The notes under the pieces are model-generated. The model made no database searches. It was not told the DNA's origin and worked only from the letters and a program-made list of their open reading frames with translations. A DNA stretch of 64,000 nt, from positions 55,030-119,029 of the forward strand of contig NZ_QEII01000264.1 of NCBI RefSeq assembly GCF_003347515.1, read 5' to 3'. Source of the DNA: Rhodoferax ferrireducens (GTDB lineage: Bacteria > Pseudomonadota > Gammaproteobacteria > Burkholderiales > Burkholderiaceae_C). Shown here piece by piece: positions 43,409-51,534 of the stretch. The translations under genes and the position numbers were made by a program. How positions within the stretch are numbered: the stretch's first letter is position 1; the number at the start of each line of letters is the position of its first letter.

Positions 43409-43421
43409 ATCGTCATATGAT
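43409..43421. promoter_or_regulatory. Second copy of the ATCGTCATATGAT element, upstream of the sugar ABC transporter
   Basis: The 13-mer atcgtcatatgat is identical to 36431-36443 and is again followed by gaaa, three bases on. It lies 34 bp after the dehydrogenase stop and 116 bp before the receptor start. It suggests that the transporter belongs to the regulon of the GntR protein at 36468. Confidence 0.7.
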
Positions 43422-43536
43422 AGAAATCAAAGGCATGACCAGCAGCATCTCTTGCAATGCAGTGCCCCCTCTCATCTCTCTCATAGCGGTCTGATCCGCA
43501 AGCCGTTTTTTCCCTCACTACAAAAGGAGACTATCG

Positions 43537-44913
43537 ATGAAGTTCAAACTACTTGCTACAGCGGCCTTCATGACCTCGGCCTTGTTGGCCGGCGGTCAGG
43601 CTGTGGCCCAGGAGAAGCTCACCGTCTGGTGGGTCAAGGGTTTCTACAAGGCCGAGGATGACGCCTTGTTTGCCGCCATCAAGAAATACGAAGACAAGCA
43701 CAAGGGCGTCAAAATCGAACTCTCGCAGTATCCGATTCAGGACATGATTCCGAAGACCGTGGCGGCGCTGGATTCCGGCAATCCGCCGGATGTGGCCTAC
43801 GCGGATGTGTATGACTTCCAGGTCACCGGCAAATGGGCTTTTGACGGCAAGCTGGAGGACATCAGCAGCGTGATGAATCCCATCCGCACCCGTTTTGCCC
43901 CGAACACGGCGGAGACGACTTTCCTGCTGAACAACCAGACCGGCGCGCGTGCCTACTATGCGTTCCCGATGAAGCAGCAGACCATGCACATCGAGTACTG
44001 GGTTGACATGCTGGCCGAGGCCGGTTTCAAGGAATCGGACATCCCGACCAAATGGAGCGATTACTGGTCGTTCTGGTGCGACAAGGCCCAAGTCGCGCAC
44101 CGCCAGAAATCCGGCAAGCGCAGCTTTGGCATTGGCCAGCCCATGGGCGTGGATTCGAGTGATTCGTTCTACTCATTCCTGACTTTCATGGATGCGTACA
44201 ACGTGTCCCTGGTCAGCGACAGCGGCAAGCTGCTGGTGGATGACCCCAAGGTGAAGGCCGGCTTGGTGTCTGCCTTGACCGATTACACCAATATCTACGC
44301 CCGCGGTTGCACCCCGCCGTCGTCCACCAGCTGGAAAGACCCGGACAACAATGTGGCCTTCCACAACAAGACCACCTTGATGACGCACAACGCCACGATC
44401 TCGATCGCCGCGAAGTGGCTGGACGACATGAACAACGAAGCCCTGAAGCCGGAGGAGCGGGCCCTGGCCAAGAAGAACTACACGGAAAACATCCGTACCG
44501 CGGGCTTCCCCAGCAAACCTGACGGCAGCAAGATGGTTTACCGCGCGGCCATCAAGACCGGGGTGGTGTTCTCGCAAGCCAAGAACAAGGTACGCGCCAA
44601 GGAATTTGTCAGTTTCCTGATGCAGGATGAAAATCTCACGCCGTACGTGGAAGGTTCGCTCGGACGCTGGTTCCCGGTGATGAAAACCGCGCAGGAACGC
44701 CCGTTCTGGAAAGCGGATCCGCACCGCACCTCGGTCTACAACCAGTTCAAGGCCGGCACGGTTAATTTCGAGTTCACCAAGAACTACAAGTTCACCGTCC
44801 TGAACAACGAGAACGTCTGGGCCAAGGCCATGAACCGCGTCATCAACGAGAAGGTGCCGGTTGACAAGGCTGTCGATGAAATGATCGCGCGCATCAAGAC
44901 CGTCGCTAACTGA
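43537..44913 (+). CDS. Extracellular solute-binding protein of sugar ABC transporter (family 1)
   Basis: This is a periplasmic sugar receptor of 458 residues. A signal peptide (MKFKLLATAAFMTSALLAGG, AVAQ cleavage near 25) precedes the family 1 fold, with LTVWWVKGFYKAEDDALF, DSGNPPDVAYADVYDF and a late VPVDKAVDEMIARI. ATG 43537 follows aaaggagac. Homologues often bind di- or monosaccharides or sugar acids. It heads a receptor-permease-permease-ATPase operon. Its ligand probably feeds the nearby aldonate pathways. Confidence 0.9.
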   Translation: MKFKLLATAAFMTSALLAGGQAVAQEKLTVWWVKGFYKAEDDALFAAIKKYEDKHKGVKIELSQYPIQDMIPKTVAALDSGNPPDVAYADVYDFQVTGKWAFDGKLEDISSVMNPIRTRFAPNTAETTFLLNNQTGARAYYAFPMKQQTMHIEYWVDMLAEAGFKESDIPTKWSDYWSFWCDKAQVAHRQKSGKRSFGIGQPMGVDSSDSFYSFLTFMDAYNVSLVSDSGKLLVDDPKVKAGLVSALTDYTNIYARGCTPPSSTSWKDPDNNVAFHNKTTLMTHNATISIAAKWLDDMNNEALKPEERALAKKNYTENIRTAGFPSKPDGSKMVYRAAIKTGVVFSQAKNKVRAKEFVSFLMQDENLTPYVEGSLGRWFPVMKTAQERPFWKADPHRTSVYNQFKAGTVNFEFTKNYKFTVLNNENVWAKAMNRVINEKVPVDKAVDEMIARIKTVAN

Positions 44914-44996
44914 TTTCGTCACCTAAAGAGAAAGGGCGGCGCAACCTTCCGGTTAAACCATTTCGGTCCACCGGCGGTTGCGCACCTTCAAAAGTC

Positions 44997-45869
44997 ATGA
45001 GTTCCATTGCTGCCGATCAAGCCAGTTCGTCCGCCCGCCCTATTCGGCGCGGTGCGTCATCCTGGGAATTCTGGGGACGGATCTTCGTCGTTCCCTACAT
45101 CCTCGTTTTCCTCGTCTTTGTTATCTACCCGGTAGGCTACGGCCTGTGGCTGGCGCGTCATCCAGACAGCTATGAGCGCTTGTTTGCGGACCCGATTTTT
45201 TTCCGCACCGTCATCAATACCGTCATCTTTGTTGTCGTTTCAGTCAATCTGAAGATGCTCCTGGCCTTGCTGCTCTCGGGCTACTTTCTGAATACGCGCT
45301 GGTGGATCAAGCTCCTGGCCGCCATATTCATACTGCCCTGGGCCGTACCGTCGATTCCCACCATTTTGTCGATGCGCTTCATGCTCAACCCTGAGTGGGG
45401 CGTCATCAATACGCTCATCTTCAATCTCACAGGATTGGATGGGCCCAACTGGCTCAATGATCCGACGCTGGCCTTGAGTTTCTCGATGCTCGCGCATATC
45501 TGGAAATCCTTGCCCTTCTGGACGCTGATCCTGTTGGCCGGGCGCATGGCGATTCCAGCCGAACAATATGAAGCGGCCTCGGTGGATGGCGCCTCCAGCC
45601 TGCAAAAGTTCAAGTTCATCACCTGGCCGTCGATGCGCAGTCTGTATTTGACATCCACCATCCTGTCGATGATCTGGACGCTGGGCGACTTCAACAGCGT
45701 CTATCTGCTGACCGGCGGCGGCCCGGCCGATTTGACCCACGTCCTCGCGACCCTGGGCATTCGCTACCTGCGACTGGATCAGGTCGATCTGTCGCTGGCA
45801 TCGATCGTGGTGGCCTTGCCCCTGGTATTGCCTCTGGTGTATTTCATGATGAAAAGACTCTCCAAATGA
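44997..45869 (+). CDS. Sugar ABC transporter permease (MalF/UgpA type)
   Basis: This is an inner-membrane permease of 290 residues with six predicted helices from residue 30 on. The EAA-like coupling loop is EQYEAASVDGASSLQKFKFI (about residues 186-205). The hydrophilic N-terminal 25 residues are typical. The TGGGPADLTHVLATLG block before the last helix is also conserved in this family. It overlaps the second permease gene by 4 bp. Confidence 0.92.
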   Translation: MSSIAADQASSSARPIRRGASSWEFWGRIFVVPYILVFLVFVIYPVGYGLWLARHPDSYERLFADPIFFRTVINTVIFVVVSVNLKMLLALLLSGYFLNTRWWIKLLAAIFILPWAVPSIPTILSMRFMLNPEWGVINTLIFNLTGLDGPNWLNDPTLALSFSMLAHIWKSLPFWTLILLAGRMAIPAEQYEAASVDGASSLQKFKFITWPSMRSLYLTSTILSMIWTLGDFNSVYLLTGGGPADLTHVLATLGIRYLRLDQVDLSLASIVVALPLVLPLVYFMMKRLSK

Positions 45870-46717
45870 AGCGCATCACTTTCAAGACCGTGGCCACCGA
45901 GGCCAAGCTGTTGCTGATTGGCATCCCGGTGCTGCTGTGGACGCTGATTCCGATCTACCACATGGTCCTGTTCGCGATCTCGCCGCGAGACCAAGCCACC
46001 TCGGGGCACCTGTGGCCCACGAACCCGACACTGGATAATTTTTATTTTGTGTTTGGACAAAAGCACTTCTACCTGGCGCACTTCTGGACCCAGATGGGCA
46101 ACTCGCTGGTGATTGCGGTGTCGGTCGGCGCGCTGACACTGACGATCTCGACGGCCGCGGCCTTTGCCATCAGCCGCCTGAAAGTTCGCGGTGGCCGCAC
46201 CGTGATGAACCTGGCCCTGTTCACCTACTTCATCCCGGCGGCGTTTCTGGCGGTCCCCATGTACAAGACCATGGGCAACTATGGTCTGCTCAACAGCCAG
46301 TGGGCGCTGATTCTGGCGATGGTGACGATTGCGTCACCGTACTGCATCTGGGTACTCAAGCAGGCGTCCGACAAGTTGCCCTTTGAATTGGACGAAGCTG
46401 CCCGGATGGACGGCGCCACCGCGCTACAACTGTTCCGGCTGGTGTACCTGCCGCTGATGGTGCCGTCGCTGGTGGCCGTCGGCACCTACGCCTTGCTGCT
46501 GGCCTGGAACGAGTACCTGTATGCGTTCCTGTTGCTGTCCAACGATACCAGCGTGACCTTGGCGGTGGCTCTGGGTAATTTTCTCTCGGCCGACGATTCA
46601 CCATGGGAGCTGCTCATGACAACCGGCTTGATTTACGCCATGCCGCCAGCAGCCATTTATTACACATTCAAGCGCTACATGGTGTCTGGCCTGACGGCTG
46701 GCGCGGTGAAAAGCTAG
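45866..46717 (+). CDS. Sugar ABC transporter permease (MalG/UgpE type)
   Basis: This is the second permease subunit, 283 residues, with six helices and the coupling loop PFELDEAARMDGATALQLFR near residue 172. AWNEYLYAFLLL near 210 is typical of MalG-like proteins. Translation is coupled to the first permease by the ATGA overlap. The ATPase gene begins 19 bp downstream. Confidence 0.92.
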   Translation: MKRITFKTVATEAKLLLIGIPVLLWTLIPIYHMVLFAISPRDQATSGHLWPTNPTLDNFYFVFGQKHFYLAHFWTQMGNSLVIAVSVGALTLTISTAAAFAISRLKVRGGRTVMNLALFTYFIPAAFLAVPMYKTMGNYGLLNSQWALILAMVTIASPYCIWVLKQASDKLPFELDEAARMDGATALQLFRLVYLPLMVPSLVAVGTYALLLAWNEYLYAFLLLSNDTSVTLAVALGNFLSADDSPWELLMTTGLIYAMPPAAIYYTFKRYMVSGLTAGAVKS

Positions 46718-46736
46718 GCAAAAAGGAATTGACTCC

Positions 46737-47807
46737 ATGGCATCCGTATCATTTAACAAAATCGAAAAAAACTTTGGCAAGGTCAAGATCATTCACGGCA
46801 TCAGTTTTGACATTGCCGATGGTGAATTCGTTGTGCTGGTCGGCCCCTCGGGCTGCGGTAAATCAACCTTGCTGCGCATGCTGGCCGGCCTGGAAGAGAT
46901 CAGCGACGGTGAAATCGCCATCGATGGCCGCGTGATCAATGAACTCGACTCCAAAGACCGCGACATCGCCATGGTGTTTCAAAGCTATGCGCTGTATCCG
47001 CACATGACGGTGCGGGACAACATGGCCTTCAGTCTCAAGCTGCGCAATGCCGATACAACGCTCACCCACAAGCGCGTGGGTGATGCCGCGCGCATCCTGA
47101 ACCTGGACCCGCTGCTGGACCGTTTTCCGCGCGAGCTTTCGGGGGGCCAGAGGCAACGGGTGGCGATGGGGCGGGCGATCGTGCGCGACCCCAAAGTATT
47201 TTTGTTCGACGAGCCGCTCTCCAACCTGGACGCCAAACTGCGGGTTGCCATGCGCGCCGAGATCAAGGCCTTGCACCAACGCCTGAAAACCACCACGGTC
47301 TACGTCACGCACGACCAGATCGAGGCCATGACCATGGCCGATCGCATTGTGGTGATGCATGACGGCATCATTGAACAGATCGGCACGCCGCTGGAACTGT
47401 TTGATCACCCCGGCAATCTGTTCGTGGCCCAATTCATTGGTTCTCCGTCCATGAATGTGTTCACCGGAACCTTGCGCCAGGCCGACGGACGTGCCTGGGT
47501 CGAATCCCAGGGGAATCAATGGCCCGTCGGCGCCATGGGCTCCGGGCGGGACGGGCAGACCGTGCACTACGGTGTCCGCCCCGGGGACATTGTCATCGGC
47601 GAGGCGGGGCAGGGAATCGCGGCCAAAGTGGTGGTGGTGGAGCCCACGGGCGCGGAAACCGAGCTGGTGCTTGCGGTCGGCGACACCACCTTCACGGTGG
47701 TCCTGCATGGAAGAACCACCGTCAAACCCGACGACATCATCGGGCTGCACATTGATGCGGCCAAGGTGCACTTGTTTGAAACGGACAGCGGCAAACGCCT
47801 GGATTGA
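46737..47807 (+). CDS. Sugar ABC transporter ATP-binding protein (UgpC/MsmK family)
   Basis: This cytoplasmic ATPase of 356 residues energises the two permeases. Walker A is GPSGCGKST near 37, the Q-loop FQSYALYPHMTV, the signature LSGGQRQRVAMGRAIV near 135, Walker B VFLFDEPLSNLDAKLR and the H-loop THDQIEAMTMADR. A C-terminal TOBE/OB domain (240-356) is present, as in UgpC, which allows regulation by partner proteins. It completes the importer. Confidence 0.94.
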   Translation: MASVSFNKIEKNFGKVKIIHGISFDIADGEFVVLVGPSGCGKSTLLRMLAGLEEISDGEIAIDGRVINELDSKDRDIAMVFQSYALYPHMTVRDNMAFSLKLRNADTTLTHKRVGDAARILNLDPLLDRFPRELSGGQRQRVAMGRAIVRDPKVFLFDEPLSNLDAKLRVAMRAEIKALHQRLKTTTVYVTHDQIEAMTMADRIVVMHDGIIEQIGTPLELFDHPGNLFVAQFIGSPSMNVFTGTLRQADGRAWVESQGNQWPVGAMGSGRDGQTVHYGVRPGDIVIGEAGQGIAAKVVVVEPTGAETELVLAVGDTTFTVVLHGRTTVKPDDIIGLHIDAAKVHLFETDSGKRLD

Positions 47808-47835
47808 TATCGCGCGAGCCGTGATTTTTTCTGAC

Positions 47836-48396
47836 ATGCGGGCAGCTGTTTTTGTGGTGATGGGGGTATGCGGTTGCGGCAAAAGCACCGTGGGGCAAGG
47901 ACTGGCCAGCGCACTGGGGCTTGAATTCCTGGAAGGCGATCAGCTGCATTCCGCCAGGAACATCGGACGAATGGCCGCGGGCATTGCGCTGACCGACGAC
48001 GATCGGCAAGACTGGCTCGAAGTGCTGGCCGCCCGCATTCGCGATGCACGGGCGCGTGGTCGCGGCCTCGTCGTTTCCTGCTCCGCGCTCAAACGGGCTT
48101 ATCGGGACATCTTGCGTGGCGGGGCTGCTGACTTGCAGGTCATCCACCTGCGGGGCGACCCTGAATTGCTGGCGACGCGCATGGCCAGTCGCCCGGGACA
48201 TTACATGCCGGCATCGCTGCTTGACAGCCAGCTGGCCACCCTGGAGCCGCCCGGCCCGGATGAGCACGCCTATACCTTCGACGCGGCCATGCCGGCGGAC
48301 GCCATCGTGGCTGCGGTGTTTCTCGCCAGTGAGGCCTCCAGTTTTGTCAACGGCCATATTCTTTACGTGGATGGCGGCGTCACCGCCACCCTTTGA
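47836..48396 (+). CDS. Gluconokinase (GntK type) carrying a short-chain-dehydrogenase C-terminal tail
   Basis: This kinase (186 residues) phosphorylates gluconate to 6-phosphogluconate. Residues 1-160 are a normal GntK: P-loop MGVCGCGKSTVG (9-20), EGDQLHS, MAAGIALTDDDRQDWL, CSALKRAYRD and SRPGHYMPASLLDSQ. The last 26 residues, VFLASEASSFVNGHILYVDG followed by GVTATL, are not GntK sequence. They are the C-terminal cofactor/tetramer tail of classical SDRs such as gluconate 5-dehydrogenase. The protein is therefore a chimera made by deletion of most of an adjacent SDR gene. The join is near AAV, shared by both families. Confidence 0.87.
   Translation: MRAAVFVVMGVCGCGKSTVGQGLASALGLEFLEGDQLHSARNIGRMAAGIALTDDDRQDWLEVLAARIRDARARGRGLVVSCSALKRAYRDILRGGAADLQVIHLRGDPELLATRMASRPGHYMPASLLDSQLATLEPPGPDEHAYTFDAAMPADAIVAAVFLASEASSFVNGHILYVDGGVTATL
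48316..48396 (+). pseudogene. Relic 3' end of a short-chain dehydrogenase gene fused to gluconokinase
   Basis: About 26 codons read FLASEASSFVNGHILYVDGG and end at the shared stop. This is the diagnostic end of SDR enzymes (compare FLASDESVFATGQLFSVDGG in the intact SDR ending at 41514). The rest of the SDR gene is missing. Gluconate 5-dehydrogenase or KduD-like enzymes often neighbour gntK, so the lost gene was probably one of these. Confidence 0.75.
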
Positions 48397-48448
48397 TTCA
48401 GCCCATGAATTGCGGGCACCTGCCCTATAACGTTTCGGAGAATCGCAC

Positions 48449-48832
48449 ATGTCCGTTTTCACCCAAGTCGTCCTCTACACCGATGCCGATGGCCGCGCCC
48501 GGTTTCGCGATGAAACGATAGACCTGTCCGAAGGGTCCGCCCAATCCATGCTTTCCAGAGTGTTTGAATCGGGCGGTTACCAGCTGCGCTACAGTCCGGT
48601 CGGATTTCGCAGCCAGTTTCATTGCACCGGCAATCCGCAGTGGGTGTTTATCTTGACGGGTCAAATGGAAATTGGCCTGCAGGGTGGCGTGTCCCGGGTG
48701 TTCAAGCCGGGCGAGCATTTCTATTCGGCCGATGTATTGCCTGCGGGGGCTACCTTCGACCCCGCCGTGCACGGCCACTGGAGTCGTCAGCTCGGTCCTG
48801 ACCCACTGCAGACCTTGTTTGTGCGGGGCTGA
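48449..48832 (+). CDS. Cupin-fold protein of unknown function
   Basis: This is a small protein of 127 residues with a single cupin-like beta barrel. The block VFILTGQMEIGLQGGVSRVF, then KPGEHFYSADVLPAGATFD (about residues 70-108), is the second cupin motif, while metal-binding His residues are sparse. The N-terminus MSVFTQVVLYTDADGRARFR is shared with small proteins in sugar or aromatic catabolic loci. It closes the sugar-acid island, 52 bp after gluconokinase. It may be an epimerase, isomerase or sensor; I cannot assign a reaction. Confidence 0.75.
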   Translation: MSVFTQVVLYTDADGRARFRDETIDLSEGSAQSMLSRVFESGGYQLRYSPVGFRSQFHCTGNPQWVFILTGQMEIGLQGGVSRVFKPGEHFYSADVLPAGATFDPAVHGHWSRQLGPDPLQTLFVRG

Positions 48833-48955
48833 ACCACCGCGTCAGTGCCAGCAGCTGCATGGCGCTGCTTCAGGGTTCGGGTATACCCTTGATGACCCTA
48901 GAAAAAACTCTCTAAATACATCGGGGGATTGCAGCGGACATCAGAACTACGGCAA

Positions 48956-48974
48956 AATAGCACGATCGTTCTTT
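48956..48974. promoter_or_regulatory. Palindrome before the beta-oxidation TetR gene
   Basis: A perfect 8-bp palindrome acgatcgt (48962-48969) has symmetric flanks (ag/ct and aa/tt at matching distances), lying 12-30 bp upstream of the TetR start codon. It is a good candidate autoregulatory operator controlling the fatty-acid operon. A separate palindrome gggtataccc lies at 48879-48888. Confidence 0.5.
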
Positions 48975-48985
48975 TTCTGCGCACC

Positions 48986-49699
48986 ATGCCCATCTCTGAA
49001 TTGCCTGATACCCCACCACGCTCCAGCAGCCGGCAAGGCTCGCGCGGGGGGCGCGCCCTGCAAAAAGGGCAACAAACCAAGCAAGCCATTGTGGATGCGG
49101 CCTTGGGCCTGGCGGCGCAGATCGGGCTGGAAGGCCTGAGCATTGGCGCCTTGGCCGAGGTGACGCAAATGAGCAAGTCGGGTGTGTTTGCCCACTTCGG
49201 CTCGCGCGAAGAGCTGCAGATTTCCGTGATTCGCGAGTACTACGCCCAGTTTGCCGACGAGGTTTTCTTTCCTGCGATGGACGAAGCCCGTGGCTTGCCG
49301 CGCGTGCGGGCGCTGTTCGCCAACTGGATGAAACGCGTGGCGGTCGAAATCCAGTCCGGCTGCATCTTCATCAGCGGGGCCGTTGAGTTTGACGACCGCC
49401 CCGGGCCCGTGCGTGACGCGCTGGCCAGCTCGGTCAAGACCTGGCTGGCGGCCCTGTACCGTGCCGTCGTTCAGGCCAAAGAGGAAGGCCACCTCCATGA
49501 AAACGCCGATGAAGAGCAAATGGCCTTCGAGATTCATGGCCTCATTCTGGCCTCGCACTACGAAGCCCGCTTTTTGAAAAACCCGTTCTCCACCGAGCGT
49601 GCCAACAAAGGCTTTGAAAACATTCTCGCGCGCTACGGCAAGCCTGCCGCGACCGCATCAACCCACCCCGCAACAACAAACCCATCCTCCAAGGAATAA
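48986..49699 (+). CDS. TetR/AcrR family regulator of the beta-oxidation operon
   Basis: This is a 237-residue repressor-like protein. After a disordered basic leader (residues 1-28) comes the TetR helix-turn-helix, KQAIVDAALGLAAQIG, then LSIGALAEVTQMSKSGVFAH and FGSREELQ. The C-terminal ligand domain contains CIFISGAVEFDDRPGPVRD, typical of the YsiA-like C-terminal group found beside acyl-CoA dehydrogenases. Its stop is 5 bp before the acyl-CoA dehydrogenase start. Acyl-CoA is the expected effector. Confidence 0.9.
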   Translation: MPISELPDTPPRSSSRQGSRGGRALQKGQQTKQAIVDAALGLAAQIGLEGLSIGALAEVTQMSKSGVFAHFGSREELQISVIREYYAQFADEVFFPAMDEARGLPRVRALFANWMKRVAVEIQSGCIFISGAVEFDDRPGPVRDALASSVKTWLAALYRAVVQAKEEGHLHENADEEQMAFEIHGLILASHYEARFLKNPFSTERANKGFENILARYGKPAATASTHPATTNPSSKE

Positions 49700-49704
49700 T
49701 CAGC

Positions 49705-51501
49705 ATGCCTACCTACAACCCACCCCTGCGCGACATGCAATTTGTGATGCACGAAGTGCTCAAGGTCACCGACGAATTGAAAGCCATGCCGCAGCATGCT
49801 GACATGGATGTGGACACCATCAACGCCGTGCTGGAAGAAGGCGGCAAGTTTGCCGTTGACGTCGCCTTTCCGCTGAACATCAGCGGCGACACGCAAGGCT
49901 GCACGCTTGATCGGGACACCCATGTTGTCACGACGCCCAAGGGCTTCAAGGAGGCCTACGCCAAGTACGTCGAAGGCGGCTGGCCGGCACTCGGTTGCGA
50001 CCCGGCCTTTGGTGGCCAGGGCTTGCCGCTGGTGGTGAACCAGCTGTTTTACGAGATGCTCAACAGCGCCAACCAGGCCTGGACCATGTACCCCGGCCTG
50101 ACGCACGGCGCCTATGAGGCCCTGCACACCCACGGCACCGACGAGCAAAAGCAGACCTACCTGCACAAGATGACCAGCGGCGAATGGACCGGCTCCATGT
50201 GTCTGACCGAACCCCATTGCGGCACCGATCTGGGCCTGATGCGCACCAAGGCCGAACCCCAGGCGGACGGCACTTACAGAATCACCGGCAACAAAATTTT
50301 CATCAGCGCCGGTGAACACGACATGACCGAGAACATCATTCACCTGGTGCTGGCCCGCTTGCCCGATGCGCCCGCCGGCATCAAGGGCGTGAGCCTGTTC
50401 ATCGTGCCCAAATTCCTGGTGAACAAGGATGGGTCCCTGGGTGCGCGCAACGGTGTTTACTGCGGTGGCCTGGAGCACAAGATGGGCATCCACGGCAATG
50501 CCACGGCGCAGATCGTGCTCGAGGGCGCGGTCGGCACGCTGGTGGGCCAGGCCAACAAAGGCATGCAAGGCATGTTTGTGATGATGAACGCCGCGCGCCT
50601 GGGCGTGGGCAACCAGTCGCTCGGGCTGACCGAAGTGGCCTACCAGAACGCATTGGCCTACGCCAAAGACCGCATCCAGATGCGCTCGCTGTCCGGCCCC
50701 AAAGCCAAGGACCAGCCCGCCGACCCGATCATCGTGCACCCGGATGTGCGCAAGATGCTGCTCACCGCCAAGGCCTATGCCGAAGGCGGCCGGGCCTTGA
50801 TGTGCTTCAGCTTCATGCTGCTGGAGAAAGAGAACAACCACCCGGACGAGAAAGTGCGCAAGGACTCTGGCGAGATGCTGGCCATGCTTACACCCATCGT
50901 CAAGGCCTTCATCACCGACAACGGCCACATTTCCACCAATGCCTGCATGCAGGTGTTCGGCGGTCACGGCTTCATCAAGGAATGGGGCATGGAGCAGTTT
51001 GTGCGCGACAACCGCATCAACATGATTTACGAGGGCACCAACACCATCCAGTCGCTGGATCTGCTGGGTCGCAAGATTCTGGGCAACAACGGCGCCACGC
51101 TGAAGAAGTTCGGCCGGCTGGTGGGCCAATTGGTGGAAGAAGAAGGTGTCAACGAGAAGATGGCCGAATTCATCACCCCGATTGCCATCCTCGGCGACCA
51201 GATGACCAAGTTCACCACCGAGATCGGTTTCAAGGGCTTTCAGAACCCCGACGAGGTGGGCGCGGCGGCCGTGGACTATCTGCGGGTGGCAGGCCACCTG
51301 GTGTTCGGCTACTTCTGGGCCCGCATGGCGCAAGTTGCGCTGCGTGAAATCGCCGCCGGCAATGCCGACCCCTTCTACCTGGCCAAGCTGCAGACGGCGC
51401 GTTTCTACTTTGCCAAACTGTTCCCGGAAACCGCCAGCCTCATGCGCGCGGCGCGCGCCGGCAGCAAAGTGTTGATGGACACGGATGCCGCCCTGGCCTG
51501 A
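49705..51501 (+). CDS. Acyl-CoA dehydrogenase (long FadE-like type with C-terminal extension)
   Basis: This flavoenzyme of 598 residues catalyses the first oxidation of fatty acyl-CoA. Motifs are MCLTEPHCGTDLGLMRTKAE near 170, GNKIFISAGEHDM near 195, and the catalytic-Glu region VRDNRINMIYEGTNTIQSLD near 435. The final roughly 130 residues match the acetyl-CoA-dehydrogenase-like C-terminal domain (pfam12806) of the roughly 600-residue class. It is the first enzyme gene after the TetR regulator. Confidence 0.95.
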   Translation: MPTYNPPLRDMQFVMHEVLKVTDELKAMPQHADMDVDTINAVLEEGGKFAVDVAFPLNISGDTQGCTLDRDTHVVTTPKGFKEAYAKYVEGGWPALGCDPAFGGQGLPLVVNQLFYEMLNSANQAWTMYPGLTHGAYEALHTHGTDEQKQTYLHKMTSGEWTGSMCLTEPHCGTDLGLMRTKAEPQADGTYRITGNKIFISAGEHDMTENIIHLVLARLPDAPAGIKGVSLFIVPKFLVNKDGSLGARNGVYCGGLEHKMGIHGNATAQIVLEGAVGTLVGQANKGMQGMFVMMNAARLGVGNQSLGLTEVAYQNALAYAKDRIQMRSLSGPKAKDQPADPIIVHPDVRKMLLTAKAYAEGGRALMCFSFMLLEKENNHPDEKVRKDSGEMLAMLTPIVKAFITDNGHISTNACMQVFGGHGFIKEWGMEQFVRDNRINMIYEGTNTIQSLDLLGRKILGNNGATLKKFGRLVGQLVEEEGVNEKMAEFITPIAILGDQMTKFTTEIGFKGFQNPDEVGAAAVDYLRVAGHLVFGYFWARMAQVALREIAAGNADPFYLAKLQTARFYFAKLFPETASLMRAARAGSKVLMDTDAALA

Positions 51502-51534
51502 AGCCGGTAGCTCACTCACAAGTCAGGAATCAAT

